DNA from: an uncultured Muribaculaceae bacterium
Lineage (GTDB): Bacteria; Bacteroidota; Bacteroidia; Bacteroidales; Muribaculaceae
DNA: 64,000 bases
Direction of reading: 5' to 3'
Assembly: GCA_910577315.1 (NCBI GenBank)
Contig: CAJTME010000005.1
Coordinates: 1 to 64,000 of the forward strand
The position numbers and the translations under genes are program-made. This document shows, in pieces, positions 26,524 through 36,852 of this stretch. Position 1 is the stretch's first letter. Each line of letters begins with the position of its first letter. The notes below the pieces were generated by a model that was given only the letters and a program-made list of their open reading frames with translations, made no database searches and had not been told where the DNA came from.

Positions 26524-29019
26524 ATGGCGGAAGTTTATGCACGTGTGATTGTCCCGAGGCCTCTCGACGAAGCCTTCACCTACCGGGTTCCATCCCAGCT
26601 GGAAAAGAGCGTGGGGGTCGGACACCGCGTGGTGGTGCCTTTCGGCGGCAAGAGATTCGTCACCGGGATTGTCGAGAGCCTGTCGCCGGTGAAGCCTGCC
26701 GACGTGGCTTCGGTCAAGGAGATTGCCGAGGTGCTCGATCCGGGCCCAATGGTGGTGCATCCGCAGATAAAATTCTGGCAATGGCTTGCCGACTATTACA
26801 TGTGTGCCGTCGGCGACGTCTACAAAGCCGCCGTACCTGCCGGACTGAAACTTGAGAGCGAGAGCGTGGTGGAGGCCGACCCGGACGCCGACCCGGAATT
26901 GCTCGGAGCCTTGACCGCAAAAGATTTCGCCCTTGTCGAAACGGTACGGAACAAGAAAAAAATATCGCTAAAAGACCTTGCAAAGGCACTGGAAGTCAGC
27001 AGCGTGGAATCGCGGGTGGCGCATCTGGTAGAACTGGGCATACTCAAGACACACGAGTCGCTCGTCGCACGCTACCGCCGCGTCAAGGTGCAGATGGTAT
27101 CGCCGACGATAGCCGCCGGCGACAACGCCGCCCTTGCAGCCGCCTTCGAGACCGTCAAGCGCTCGCAGGGCCAGCAAAAGGCCCTTCTGCAACTTATAGC
27201 CCTGTCGGGATTCAACAACGCCACCGTCCCAACAAAGCCCGTGGCGAGACAAGATCTGCTGGAATCATCGGCCGACATCAGGTGGGAACATATCATAGCC
27301 CTCAAAAACAAGGGGCTTGCCGATATAACCGTACGGGAGGTATCGCGCTTCTCGGCGCCGGAAGATGGCGCCGGAGCCTTCACGTCACCCATGCCCTCCC
27401 TCAGCGCGCCCCAGGAAAAGGCACTGCGCGAAATCCACGAATCGTTTATGGAAAAGGCGGTGACCCTGCTGAGAGGCGTAACTTCATCGGGTAAGACCGA
27501 ACTCTACATCCACCTCATCGACTATGTCCTGCGCCAAAACCGGCAGGCATTGTTCCTGGTGCCAGAAATCGCGCTCACCACACAGCTGACCCGCAGGCTG
27601 CAGCACGTTTTCGGGCGTAAAGTGAAGATATACCATTCAAAATTTTCCGACAACGAGCGCGTGGACATCTGGCGCGACATGCTGGCCGACCCGGGCCCAT
27701 GCGTCGTGATAGGAGCCCGGAGCGCCGTATTCCTGCCCTTCACCAACCTGGGGCTCGTAATCGTTGACGAGGAACATGAGCCAAGCTACAAACAATATGA
27801 CCCGGCGCCACGCTACAACGGGCGCGACGCCGCAATCGTGCTTGCCTCGCTCCACGGCGCCAAGACACTGCTGGGCTCGGCCACCCCGACCGTGGAGACC
27901 TACTACAAGGCCAAGATAAGCGGAAAATACGGACTTGTCGAACTGCTGACGCGATATGGCGACGTGTCACTGCCGAAAATACAGGTGGTGGACCTTGCCG
28001 CCGAGCGCGAGAAACATGCCGTGGACGGAACTTTCTCTAACATCATGGTGGCAGAAGGGCGGCATACCCTCCAAGCCGGCCGCCAGCTGATTTTCTTCCA
28101 CAACCGCCGCGGCTTCTCGCCCCGCGCCCGATGCGGCCAATGCCAGTTCATTCCCAAATGCGACCACTGCGACGTGGCCCTTACCTATCACCGGCGCACC
28201 AACACCCTTGAATGTCACTATTGCGGAGCGACCTACCCCGTGCCGAAAGTATGCCCCAACTGCCACGAACCTGCAATCCGCATCGAAGGATACGGCACCG
28301 AGCGTGTCGAAGACGGCATCGCATCCCTCTATCCCGAGGCCCGCATCCTGCGCATGGACCTCGACACCACCCGCAACAAGGAAGCCTACTCCCAGATTAT
28401 CGACGATTTCTCGGCACACAAGGCCGACATATTGGTGGGCACGCAGATGGTGACCAAAGGTCTGGACTTCGGCGAGGTCGGACTGGTTGGCGTGGTAAAT
28501 GCCGACAACATAATCAATTATCCCGACTTCCGTTCATCGGAACGGGCGTTCAACATGCTCGAACAGGTGGCCGGACGCGCCGGGCGCCGCGCCGGCGAGC
28601 CCGGCAAGGTCATGATACAGACCTACACGCCACAACATCCCGTCATCTCGTTCGTGAAGGCGCACGACTACGAAGGTTTCTTCGCCCACGAGCTTGAACA
28701 GCGGCGGCAATTCTGCTATCCGCCGTTCTCGCGGGTGATAAACATATATCTCAAACACCGCGACCGCGCTGTCGTCGACCGGGTGGCACGCGAGTACGCC
28801 GCCATGCTGCGCGGATCGCTCGGCAACCGCGTCAACGGCCCGATTGAACCGCCCGTTGCGCGGGTCGCGTCGCTTTACATCCGCCAGATCATGCTGCGTA
28901 TAGAGACAGAAGCCTCGATACGCGCCGTAAAGGACATCCTGCGGCAAGCCTACATAGCGCTCAACGCAAGCCCGGTCAAAACCGGCGTCACACTTCATTA
29001 TGACGTCGATCCCGTATAG
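26524..29019 (+). CDS. priA: Primosomal protein N' (replication restart helicase PriA)
   Basis: An 831-residue 3'-5' helicase that reloads the replisome on stalled forks. Visible are the N-terminal DNA-binding domain, Walker A GVTSSGKTEL, the DEEH box in VIVDEEHEPSYK, and the paired zinc sites CGQCQFIPKCDHC and CHYCGATYPVPKVCPNC typical of PriA. Length is somewhat above the E. coli protein (732). It follows dnaG by 11 nt, so both replication genes are likely co-transcribed. Confidence 0.97.
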   Translation: MAEVYARVIVPRPLDEAFTYRVPSQLEKSVGVGHRVVVPFGGKRFVTGIVESLSPVKPADVASVKEIAEVLDPGPMVVHPQIKFWQWLADYYMCAVGDVYKAAVPAGLKLESESVVEADPDADPELLGALTAKDFALVETVRNKKKISLKDLAKALEVSSVESRVAHLVELGILKTHESLVARYRRVKVQMVSPTIAAGDNAALAAAFETVKRSQGQQKALLQLIALSGFNNATVPTKPVARQDLLESSADIRWEHIIALKNKGLADITVREVSRFSAPEDGAGAFTSPMPSLSAPQEKALREIHESFMEKAVTLLRGVTSSGKTELYIHLIDYVLRQNRQALFLVPEIALTTQLTRRLQHVFGRKVKIYHSKFSDNERVDIWRDMLADPGPCVVIGARSAVFLPFTNLGLVIVDEEHEPSYKQYDPAPRYNGRDAAIVLASLHGAKTLLGSATPTVETYYKAKISGKYGLVELLTRYGDVSLPKIQVVDLAAEREKHAVDGTFSNIMVAEGRHTLQAGRQLIFFHNRRGFSPRARCGQCQFIPKCDHCDVALTYHRRTNTLECHYCGATYPVPKVCPNCHEPAIRIEGYGTERVEDGIASLYPEARILRMDLDTTRNKEAYSQIIDDFSAHKADILVGTQMVTKGLDFGEVGLVGVVNADNIINYPDFRSSERAFNMLEQVAGRAGRRAGEPGKVMIQTYTPQHPVISFVKAHDYEGFFAHELEQRRQFCYPPFSRVINIYLKHRDRAVVDRVAREYAAMLRGSLGNRVNGPIEPPVARVASLYIRQIMLRIETEASIRAVKDILRQAYIALNASPVKTGVTLHYDVDPV

Positions 29020-29046
29020 GGCTAATCTAAAATAATTTCAAATAAG

Positions 29047-29078
29047 TTTGGTTATTTGCACGATATTTTCGACCTTTG
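29047..29078 (+). promoter_or_regulatory. Possible feoAB promoter
   Basis: TTTG (29047-29050) and GACCTTTG (29071-29078) with 20 nt between. The -7 box departs from TAnnTTTG at its first base. A Fur box is not evident. Confidence 0.4.
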
Positions 29079-29099
29079 CAGCCGTAAAATTGGATTATC

Positions 29100-31487
29100 G
29101 TGAGACTATCTGAACTTAAAACCGGCGAAGAAGGCGTCGTGGTCAAGATTCTGGGCCACGGAGCTTTCCGCAAGCGCGTCATTGAGATGGGTTTCGTGCG
29201 CGGACGAATCGTGAAGGTTTTGCTCGACGCGCCTCTCAAAGACCCCATAAAATATGAACTTCTCGGCTACGGAGTGTCGCTGCGGCGTGCCGAAGCCGAC
29301 ATGATAGAGGTTGTCAAGATAGACGACCTCGATTCGGCGCACGACGCCCCCGACACCTCACGCGAGGAACACGGCACCGCCGAGAGCGAGAGCACCCGTC
29401 ACCTCGCCGAGAGCGAAGGCCGCATAATCAACGTGGCCCTTGTCGGCAACCCCAACTGCGGCAAGACATCGCTTTACAACGATGCCGCCGGCGCCCGCGA
29501 GCATGTCGGAAACTACGGTGGCGTGACAGTCGACATCAAGACGGCCCACTTCAAGCATAAAGGCTACACAATCAAGCTTACCGACCTGCCGGGCACCTAC
29601 TCGCTGACGGCATATTCGCCCGAAGAGCTGTATGTGCGCCGATTCCTGCGCGACAAGAACCCCGATGTCATAGTCAACGTGGTTGATGCCTCGAATCTGG
29701 AACGCAACCTGTTCCTCACCACCGAACTCATCGACATGGACCGCTCGATGGTAATCGCGCTCAACATGTATGATGAATTCCGCGCCTCAGGCTCCAAGCT
29801 TGACTACAAGATGCTGGGCGAGATGATAGGCGTTCCGATGGTGCCCATCGTGGCCCGGACGGGCGAAGGCATCGAGCGCCTGCTCGACGCCGTCATCCAC
29901 GTGTATGAAGGGCGGCATGAGGACGTGCGCCACATCCACGTGAACCTCGGCAACGATGTCGAGAAAGCCATACGCGAGCTGACCGACATGATAAAGGCCG
30001 ACACCCACATCGGACGCCAGTTCTCGCCGCGCTATCTTGCTATCAAATTCCTCGAGGGCGACAAGGAGGTTGACTCCATATTGCGGTCGGCATATACCTA
30101 CGACGAAATGACCGATACCCGCGATCGCCTGCGCAAGAGCCTCGAAAGCCTTACCCAGGAGGACATCTCGTCGACGGTCGCAGCCGAAAAATACGGCTTC
30201 ATCGCCGGTGCCCTGGCCGAAACGATGGTGGTTGGCGAAAAAGTCGGAAAAAATTCCACCTCGGTCATCGACGCAATCGTGACCAACAAACTGTTCGGCT
30301 TCCCCATCTTCCTGGCGATAATGCTGTTCATCTTCTGGGCCACGTTCTTTGTGGGGCAATACCCGATGGACTGGATAGAGAGCGGAGTGGAGGCACTGAG
30401 TGACCTTACGAAAGAATACATGCCCGACGGCATCCTCAAGGACCTCGTGGCAGACGGCATAATCGGAGGCGTGGGAGGCGTCATCGTGTTCCTGCCCAAC
30501 ATCCTGATCCTCTATTTCTGCATCTCGTTCATGGAGGATTCGGGCTACATGGCCCGCGCCGCATTCATAATGGACAAGATAATGCACCGCGTCGGACTTC
30601 ACGGCAAGTCGTTCATACCGCTGGTGATGGGCTTCGGCTGCAACGTTCCGGCCATCCTCGCCACCCGCGCCATCGAGAGCCGCTCGAGCCGCCTGATAAC
30701 GATATTGATAAATCCGTTCATGTCGTGCTCGGCACGTTTACCGCTCTACGTATTGCTCATCGGCACATTCTTTTACCAGTACGCCGCCTGGGTGTTCCTG
30801 GGGCTGTACGTGCTCGGCATCGCGCTCGGCATGCTGACCGCCCGACTGCTGCGCCGGTTCGTATTCCACAAAGATGAGACCCCATTCGTAATGGAATTGC
30901 CGCCCTACCGCCTTCCGACCTTCAAGGCCTCAATGCGCCACACATGGGCCAAGGGCGTGCAATACCTGCGCAAGATGGGTGGCATCATTCTGTTTGCGAG
31001 CATAGTGGTTTGGGCGCTGAACTACTTCCCCCATCACGACACTCCCAAGGACTTCACCACCGAAACAACCACCATCGACATGAGCCGCGACTCATATCTG
31101 GAAGCTGCCGGCAAGGCCGTCAACCCCGTTATGGAACCCCTCGGCTTCACATGGCGCTCGACCGTGGCCGCCCTCGCCGGCGTCCCGGCCAAGGAAATAG
31201 TCGTGTCGACACTGGGCGTGCTATACACCAACGACGAAGCCTTCACCAACAAGAGCCTCGGCGAACGCCTCGAGATGCCGCGCGCCGGAGGGAAACCCGA
31301 TTTCACCCCGGCTGTAGCCCTGAGCTTCATGGTGTTCGTTCTGCTCTACTGCCCCTGCATGGCCACCGTCACCGCAATAGTGCGCGAAAGCAGACATTGG
31401 GGATGGGGAGCGTTCAGCGTGGTCTATAACACCCTGCTGGCATGGGTGGTTGCCTTCGGTATCTACCGCATCGCCCTACTCCTTTAA
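29100..31487 (+). CDS. feoB: Fused ferrous iron transporter FeoA-FeoB
   Basis: A 795-residue inner-membrane Fe(II) transporter. Residues 1-75 are a FeoA SH3-like domain (MRLSELKTGEEG...GYGVSLRRAEADMIEV); a charged linker leads to the FeoB G-domain with G1 GNPNCGKTS, G3 DLPGTYS and G4 NMYD, then the membrane core with gate segments (GFGCNVPAILATR). The FeoA-FeoB fusion is common in Bacteroidetes. The start is GTG at 29100, as no in-frame ATG fits the FeoA N-terminus. Confidence 0.96.
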   Translation: MRLSELKTGEEGVVVKILGHGAFRKRVIEMGFVRGRIVKVLLDAPLKDPIKYELLGYGVSLRRAEADMIEVVKIDDLDSAHDAPDTSREEHGTAESESTRHLAESEGRIINVALVGNPNCGKTSLYNDAAGAREHVGNYGGVTVDIKTAHFKHKGYTIKLTDLPGTYSLTAYSPEELYVRRFLRDKNPDVIVNVVDASNLERNLFLTTELIDMDRSMVIALNMYDEFRASGSKLDYKMLGEMIGVPMVPIVARTGEGIERLLDAVIHVYEGRHEDVRHIHVNLGNDVEKAIRELTDMIKADTHIGRQFSPRYLAIKFLEGDKEVDSILRSAYTYDEMTDTRDRLRKSLESLTQEDISSTVAAEKYGFIAGALAETMVVGEKVGKNSTSVIDAIVTNKLFGFPIFLAIMLFIFWATFFVGQYPMDWIESGVEALSDLTKEYMPDGILKDLVADGIIGGVGGVIVFLPNILILYFCISFMEDSGYMARAAFIMDKIMHRVGLHGKSFIPLVMGFGCNVPAILATRAIESRSSRLITILINPFMSCSARLPLYVLLIGTFFYQYAAWVFLGLYVLGIALGMLTARLLRRFVFHKDETPFVMELPPYRLPTFKASMRHTWAKGVQYLRKMGGIILFASIVVWALNYFPHHDTPKDFTTETTTIDMSRDSYLEAAGKAVNPVMEPLGFTWRSTVAALAGVPAKEIVVSTLGVLYTNDEAFTNKSLGERLEMPRAGGKPDFTPAVALSFMVFVLLYCPCMATVTAIVRESRHWGWGAFSVVYNTLLAWVVAFGIYRIALLL

Positions 31488-31501
31488 ACAACTTTCAAGC
31501 C

Positions 31502-32914
31502 ATGGACAAAGCCACGGAAATTGTAACTGCCGCAGCGTCGGTGCTCAGCGATTGGGTGCTCGTACCGCTGCTGCTGGCCGCAGCCGTGGCGTTCACCATC
31601 CTCACACGGGGGGTGCAGTTCAGGATGGCCGGCGAGATGCTGAGGCTTCTCGCCGCATCGGGACGCCGCGACACCGCCCGCGATTCCCATCATTCCATAT
31701 CATCGTTTCAGGCGTTCGCGGTGTCAATCGCCAGCCGCGTCGGCACCGGAAACCTTGCCGGAGTGGCGTCGGCCATCGCCATCGGCGGACCCGGCGCCGT
31801 GTTCTGGATGTGGGTAATCGCCCTGCTCGGAGCGGCCACAGCCTTTGCGGAATCAACGCTGGCCCAGCTGTTCAAGCGCAAGGGAGCGAAATCGTTTATC
31901 GGCGGTCCCGCCTATTACATTCTCCACGGCCTCCACAACCGTCCCTGGGCCGTGACCTTCGCCATCCTCATCACCCTCACTTTCGGATTCGCGTTCAATT
32001 CGGTGCAGGCCAACACCATCGCCGACGCCATGCACACCTCGTTCGCCCTCCCCGCCGAATGGGTGTCGGTGGCCCTGATGCTGCTGACGCTGGCGATAAT
32101 CTGCGGCGGCATCCAGCGCATATCGCGTTTCAGCGAAATCATCGTGCCGGTTATGGCCATAGGATATATAATATTGGCCGTGGTCATCGTGGCGATGAAC
32201 ATCCACCGCGTACCTGAGGTGCTGGCACTTATTTTCGAGAACGCATTCGGAGTCAACCAGGCCGTCGGCGGGTCGGTTGGCGTTGCATTGGTAATGGGCA
32301 TAAAACGCGGGCTGTTCAGCAACGAGGCCGGCGAAGGTTCTACCCCAAACGCCGCCGCAACGGCCGCCGTGTCGCATCCTGTGAAGCAAGGTCTCATACA
32401 GGCGCTCGGCGTATATACCGACACACTGGTGATATGCTCATGCACGGCTTTCATAATCCTTTGCAGCGGGCTGTATCTTGATGGACACGACGGGATAGCC
32501 CTTACACAAAAAGCCATCGACGCCGGCCTCGGCGCCGGGAACTCGACGGTAGGCTCGACATTCGTCACCATCGCCATATTTTTCTTCGCGTTCACAAGCA
32601 TCATCGCAAACTATTATTACGGCGAGACCAACCTGCGCTTCATCCACAACAGCGACAGGCTGATATATGCCTACCGGGTGGCTGCTGCCGTTATGGTCTA
32701 TATCGGCGGAGTGGCATCGCTCGACTTCGTATGGGGCTTCGCCGACGTGACGATGGCGCTGATGACGCTGTGCAACCTGGCGGCCATCGTGGCCCTGGCC
32801 AAATATGTGGTGGTACTCCTGCGCGACTACACCTCACAGCGGCGATTGGGCGACCCTGTGTACCGCGCGTCAACGCTCCCCGAAATCGCCGATGAGACGC
32901 CCTGCTGGAAATAG
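31502..32914 (+). CDS. Sodium:alanine symporter (AGCS family)
   Basis: A 470-residue inner-membrane carrier with about 10-11 membrane helices that imports alanine or glycine with Na+. The AGCS signature NEAGEGSTPNAAATA and the stretch SIASRVGTGNLAGVASAIA are present. The ATG at 31502 (MDKATEIV) is preferred to codons that overlap feoB. It starts 14 nt after feoB and is probably read from the same transcript, although the functions are unrelated. Confidence 0.94.
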   Translation: MDKATEIVTAAASVLSDWVLVPLLLAAAVAFTILTRGVQFRMAGEMLRLLAASGRRDTARDSHHSISSFQAFAVSIASRVGTGNLAGVASAIAIGGPGAVFWMWVIALLGAATAFAESTLAQLFKRKGAKSFIGGPAYYILHGLHNRPWAVTFAILITLTFGFAFNSVQANTIADAMHTSFALPAEWVSVALMLLTLAIICGGIQRISRFSEIIVPVMAIGYIILAVVIVAMNIHRVPEVLALIFENAFGVNQAVGGSVGVALVMGIKRGLFSNEAGEGSTPNAAATAAVSHPVKQGLIQALGVYTDTLVICSCTAFIILCSGLYLDGHDGIALTQKAIDAGLGAGNSTVGSTFVTIAIFFFAFTSIIANYYYGETNLRFIHNSDRLIYAYRVAAAVMVYIGGVASLDFVWGFADVTMALMTLCNLAAIVALAKYVVVLLRDYTSQRRLGDPVYRASTLPEIADETPCWK

Positions 32915-32943
32915 ACGCTCACGTATTTAAAATTACCTTGTTA

Positions 32944-34197
32944 ATGAAGTTCAACTACTGGTTTTCACAACGGATAAGACTGCGCAAGGGCGCTCCGGCG
33001 AGCACTTCGACCGGGGTGGTCATTGCCGTGGCCGGCGTGGCGTTGGCGCTGATGGTCATGGAACTCAGCCTCGCCGTGGTGGCCGGGTTCAAACATGAAA
33101 TAGAGCGCAAGGTTCTGGGATTTGACGCTCCGGTGACGGTAAACCCGGCGTACGATTACCACACCGGGCTTTCAGCCGACGAGATGCGCCTGAGCGACAC
33201 TCTGGCAGGAATTGTCAAGGCGACTGTGCCCGAGGCTGTGACAGTGCCGGTGTTCCGGCGCCATGCGATTTTGAAAACCGATACAGACTTCATGGCCGTT
33301 GAATGTCTGGCACGCGGAAGCAGTCACGACGATTCATTTGAGCGCGGCAATATGGTGGAAGGCTCATGGCCTGATTTCGCCGGAGAAAACGCCGACGACA
33401 GCATCGTGATTTCCGAGCCGATGGCGACAAAACTTAATGTAGCCACCGGCGACAGGATATTCATGTATTTTTTCGTTGACAACGCCCCCAAAGCCCGCAG
33501 GGCGTATATCAGCGGGCTATACAGGTCAAATTTCGGCGAATATGACAATTCAATCATATATACCTCGCTCGGGCTGATGCAGGGGCTCGGAGATGGCGGC
33601 CGAGATACAGCCACCGGGGTGGCTCTCGAAGGAATTTCCCGCGACGGAATCGAGGCAGCCGCCGAGCGATTGCAGTCGGCGCTGCTCGACGCCTACCGCG
33701 AAGGCCGCATAGGCGAAGTATATCCCGTCGACAACATTTTCCACACCGGCGCTATATTTTTCAGCTGGCTCGACCTGCTCGACACCAATGTCGTTGTGAT
33801 TTTCATACTGATGGTGTGCGTTGCGGCTTTCACGCTGATTTCAAGCCTGTTCATCATCATTCTCGACCGGGTGTCGACCATCGGTGTGCTGCGCGCTCTG
33901 GGTGCCACCCGGGGTCAGGTGAGCGCGGTGTTTGTCAATGTCGCCCTGCGGCTGGTGGGGCTGGGCATGCTGGCGGGCAATGCCGTTGCTCTCGGGATAA
34001 TCGCATTGCAGAACGCCACCCACTTTCTTCCGCTCGACCCGCAGATGTACTATCTGTCACACGTGCCGTTTGAAATCAGCCTGCCGGCCATCCTGCTTCT
34101 CAACGCCGGCGTAGGCGCCGGGGCGTGGCTGCTGCTGATTCTGCCCGCACGTCTGGCTGCCCGAATCGACCCTGCGGCCACGATGCGCTACGAGTAA
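32944..34197 (+). CDS. FtsX-like ABC transporter permease (LolC/LolE type)
   Basis: A 417-residue permease subunit with the MacB/Lol fold: an N-terminal membrane helix at about residues 21-43, a periplasmic domain of about 210 residues, and three C-terminal helices with FtsX-type loop RVSTIGVLRALGATRGQVSAVF. Proteins of this kind move lipoproteins from the inner membrane or work as mechanotransmitters. No ATPase gene is adjacent. The ATG at 32944 is preferred to a TTG 6 nt before it. Confidence 0.88.
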   Translation: MKFNYWFSQRIRLRKGAPASTSTGVVIAVAGVALALMVMELSLAVVAGFKHEIERKVLGFDAPVTVNPAYDYHTGLSADEMRLSDTLAGIVKATVPEAVTVPVFRRHAILKTDTDFMAVECLARGSSHDDSFERGNMVEGSWPDFAGENADDSIVISEPMATKLNVATGDRIFMYFFVDNAPKARRAYISGLYRSNFGEYDNSIIYTSLGLMQGLGDGGRDTATGVALEGISRDGIEAAAERLQSALLDAYREGRIGEVYPVDNIFHTGAIFFSWLDLLDTNVVVIFILMVCVAAFTLISSLFIIILDRVSTIGVLRALGATRGQVSAVFVNVALRLVGLGMLAGNAVALGIIALQNATHFLPLDPQMYYLSHVPFEISLPAILLLNAGVGAGAWLLLILPARLAARIDPAATMRYE

Positions 34198-34269
34198 TCT
34201 TTTTTGGCACGGTATTTGTTAATATTCAGGAATGAGGCATTTCGATTTTAACAATTCACGTTTTATTCG

Positions 34270-34277
34270 TATATTTG
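34270..34277 (+). promoter_or_regulatory. -7 box TATATTTG of rsfS-ftsH
   Basis: TATATTTG matches TAnnTTTG and lies 40 nt before the ATG of rsfS. The -33 side is only T-rich (TTTTA). Confidence 0.5.
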
Positions 34278-34317
34278 CCCCTTGAATTCTTAACAACGTG
34301 TTTCAATTAAAGTGTTA

Positions 34318-34677
34318 ATGACAATAACAGATACCCGCGAACTCATCATCGATGCAATACGCGACCGCAAGGGCCGTTCAATCACCCTTGTCGACCTTGA
34401 AAAAATCCCCGGCGCATCCGCGCAATCCTTCATCATAGCCGAAGGCACCTCCACCACCCAGGTCAGCGCCATAGCCGACCACCTGCGCGAGCGTCTGCTC
34501 GACGACGCCGGCATCAAGCCGTTCAACTCAGACGGCAACCGCGAGAATTCGGAGTGGATCGTGCTGGACTACGGCGACGTGTGGGTGCATATCTTCCTGC
34601 CCGAGGCCCGCATGCGCTACAATCTGGAAGAACTTTGGAACGACGCCGAAATCACCGATTACCCCGATCTTGACTAA
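34318..34677 (+). CDS. rsfS: Ribosomal silencing factor RsfS
   Basis: A 119-residue cytosolic protein that binds uL14 and blocks subunit joining when nutrients are low. Family marks are DLEKIPGASAQSFIIAEGTS, the WIVLDYGDVWVHIFLPEARMRY stretch (shown here in family order) and the ending LEELWNDAE. Length is typical. The ATG at 34318 is chosen over a GTG 6 nt earlier. ftsH begins 37 nt downstream, an order seen in many Bacteroidetes. Confidence 0.95.
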   Translation: MTITDTRELIIDAIRDRKGRSITLVDLEKIPGASAQSFIIAEGTSTTQVSAIADHLRERLLDDAGIKPFNSDGNRENSEWIVLDYGDVWVHIFLPEARMRYNLEELWNDAEITDYPDLD

Positions 34678-34714
34678 TCCGCCCACGCGGCTCCTCCCAT
34701 AATTATTTGAATAA

Positions 34715-36769
34715 ATGTTCCCAACCCCTAACTCCGATCCCGGCAAGAAACGCCCGTTCAAAATCAACCTTTGGTGGATGTACGCCATCGTGCTGCTGTT
34801 TCTTCTCGGCATATATTATCTCGACGACAATTCGGTGACCCGCACCGTCAGCTATTCGGACTTTGAAAGCTATGTCGTCAAGGACCACGGCATCCGCAAG
34901 ATTGTCGTCTACACCGACAAACGGATGGCCGAAGGTTTCCTCACCGACTCGCTCGCCCACGAACTTTTCAAAGGCAACGGCATCGGCGACACCCAGATTG
35001 TAGCCAAAGTCGAGACGGACATACCGTCGGCCGACAAATTCGACTCTAAAATCGACGAGTGGAGAGCCTCAGGCGCTTTCACCGGCGACGTGAAATATGA
35101 ACGCAGCAGCCAGTTCAGTTCATTCCTGTGGTCGCTGGCTCCGATTGTCATCCTCGTTATAGCGTGGATATGGATCATGCGCCGCATGAGCGGCGGTGGC
35201 GGTGCCGGCGGTGGCGGCGGAGTTTTCTCCGTAGGCAAGTCGAAGGCCATGCTTTTTGACAAAAACAACGCCAACAAGGTGACTTTCAAGGACGTCGCAG
35301 GTCTTTCCGAGGCCAAGACGGAGATTGAGGAAATAGTCGAATTCCTGAAAAACCCCAAGCGCTACACCGACCTCGGCGGCAAAATTCCCAAGGGAGCCCT
35401 CCTCGTAGGCCCTCCCGGCACAGGTAAAACCCTGCTCGCCAAGGCTGTGGCCGGCGAGGCAAACGTACCCTTCTTCTCAATGTCGGGTTCGGACTTCGTC
35501 GAAATGTTCGTGGGCGTCGGCGCCTCGCGTGTCCGCGATCTGTTCCGCCAGGCCAAGGAAAAAGCTCCATGCATCGTGTTCATTGACGAAATCGACGCCG
35601 TTGGCCGCGCCCGCGGACGCAATGCCAACATGGGCTCGAACGACGAACGCGAGAACACCCTCAACCAGCTTCTTACAGAAATGGACGGCTTCGGCAGCAA
35701 CAGCGGCGTAATCATACTGGCCGCCACCAACCGCGCCGACATCCTCGACAAGGCCCTGATGCGCGCCGGACGTTTCGACCGACAGATTTACGTTGACCTG
35801 CCCGACCTGCCCGACCGTGTGGCCATATTCAAGGTGCACCTGCGCAACATCAAGACAGACTCGTCGCTCGACATCGAGCTGCTTGCCCGCCAAACCCCCG
35901 GTTTCTCCGGCGCAGACATCGCCAACGTGTGCAACGAGGCCGCCCTCATCGCAGCCCGCAACAACAAGAGCGTGGTGACCAAAGAGGACTTCTCGGCTGC
36001 CGTCGACCGCATCATCGGCGGTCTCGAAAAGCGTTCAAAAATCACCACAGCCGAAGAAAAACGCTCAATCGCCATCCATGAAGCCGGCCATGCAACCGTA
36101 TCATGGCACCTGCGCTACGCCAACCCCCTGGTGAAAGTCACCATTGTGCCCCGCGGAAAAGCCCTGGGCGCCGCATGGTATCTCCCGGAAGAACGCCAGA
36201 TTACCCCCTCCCAGGTAATCCTTGACGAAATCTGCGCCACCCTCGGCGGGCGCGCCGCCGAAGAAGTTTTCCTCGGCCGTATATCGACCGGCGCTGCAAA
36301 CGACCTCGAGCGCGTCACAAAACAGGCCTATGCAATGGTGGTGTACTACGGTATGAGCGACCGTCTGCCCAACCTGTCGTACTACGACTCGACCGGTCAG
36401 GACTACGGTTTCACCAAACCCTACTCCAACGAACGCGCCCAAATCATTGATGAAGAGGTGTCACGCATCATCACCGAGCAATACGAGCGGGCCAAAGAAA
36501 TCCTGCGCAAACATGCCGAAGGTCATGCAAAACTCACCGAAGTGCTCATCACCCGCGAGGTAATCTTCACCCAGGATGTCATCGACATCTTCGGCGAACG
36601 ACCCTGGAAAAGCCGCACCGACGAAATCCTGGCCGAGGATCCCCGGCTCCTACCGACCGCAGAGGACAAGGAGTCTTCCGAGAACTCCGAAAACTCCGAG
36701 AGCTCGGAGAACGCAGAGAACTCGGAGAACGCAGAGAACTCGGAGAGCTCGGAGAATCCCAATTCATAA
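34715..36769 (+). CDS. ftsH: ATP-dependent zinc metalloprotease FtsH
   Basis: A 684-residue membrane protease that degrades damaged membrane and some cytosolic proteins. Two membrane helices lie near residues 14-30 and 131-150, followed by a Gly-rich linker, Walker A GPPGTGKT, Walker [10 protein letters not shown], the second region of homology, and the zinc site HEAGH. The last about 35 residues are a Ser/Glu/Asn repeat tail ([10 protein letters not shown] units) coded by a tandem DNA repeat, beyond the usual end of the protease. A strong terminator follows. Confidence 0.97.
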   Translation: MFPTPNSDPGKKRPFKINLWWMYAIVLLFLLGIYYLDDNSVTRTVSYSDFESYVVKDHGIRKIVVYTDKRMAEGFLTDSLAHELFKGNGIGDTQIVAKVETDIPSADKFDSKIDEWRASGAFTGDVKYERSSQFSSFLWSLAPIVILVIAWIWIMRRMSGGGGAGGGGGVFSVGKSKAMLFDKNNANKVTFKDVAGLSEAKTEIEEIVEFLKNPKRYTDLGGKIPKGALLVGPPGTGKTLLAKAVAGEANVPFFSMSGSDFVEMFVGVGASRVRDLFRQAKEKAPCIVFIDEIDAVGRARGRNANMGSNDERENTLNQLLTEMDGFGSNSGVIILAATNRADILDKALMRAGRFDRQIYVDLPDLPDRVAIFKVHLRNIKTDSSLDIELLARQTPGFSGADIANVCNEAALIAARNNKSVVTKEDFSAAVDRIIGGLEKRSKITTAEEKRSIAIHEAGHATVSWHLRYANPLVKVTIVPRGKALGAAWYLPEERQITPSQVILDEICATLGGRAAEEVFLGRISTGAANDLERVTKQAYAMVVYYGMSDRLPNLSYYDSTGQDYGFTKPYSNERAQIIDEEVSRIITEQYERAKEILRKHAEGHAKLTEVLITREVIFTQDVIDIFGERPWKSRTDEILAEDPRLLPTAEDKESSENSENSESSENAENSENAENSESSENPNS
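36676..36760 (+). repeat. Tandem repeat in 3' end of ftsH
   Basis: Units such as GAGAACGCAGAGAACTCG are repeated in tandem with a 9/18-nt period and stay in frame, coding Ser-Glu-Asn and Ala-Glu-Asn steps. The pattern suggests a length-variable tract. Confidence 0.85.
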
Positions 36770-36791
36770 ACCAACGTCAAGTTGGTCGCAG

Positions 36792-36837
36792 AAAAAGCCG
36801 TGTTGGTCGATATTATTCGGCCGACACGGCTTTTTTT
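36792..36837 (+). terminator. Strong intrinsic terminator after ftsH
   Basis: AAAAAGCCGTGTTGG (36792-36806) pairs with CCGACACGGCTTTTT (36821-36835) with one G-U step, and the stem runs into a seven-T tract. The stem and the next promoter box are only a few bases apart. Confidence 0.92.
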
Positions 36838-36839
36838 CG

Positions 36840-36847
36840 TAACTTTG
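36840..36847 (+). promoter_or_regulatory. -7 box TAACTTTG of receptor operon
   Basis: TAACTTTG ends 5 nt before the ATG at 36853 and starts 3 nt after the T-run of the ftsH terminator. Transcription would begin at or next to the start codon. Confidence 0.6.
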
Positions 36848-36852
36848 CCTCC

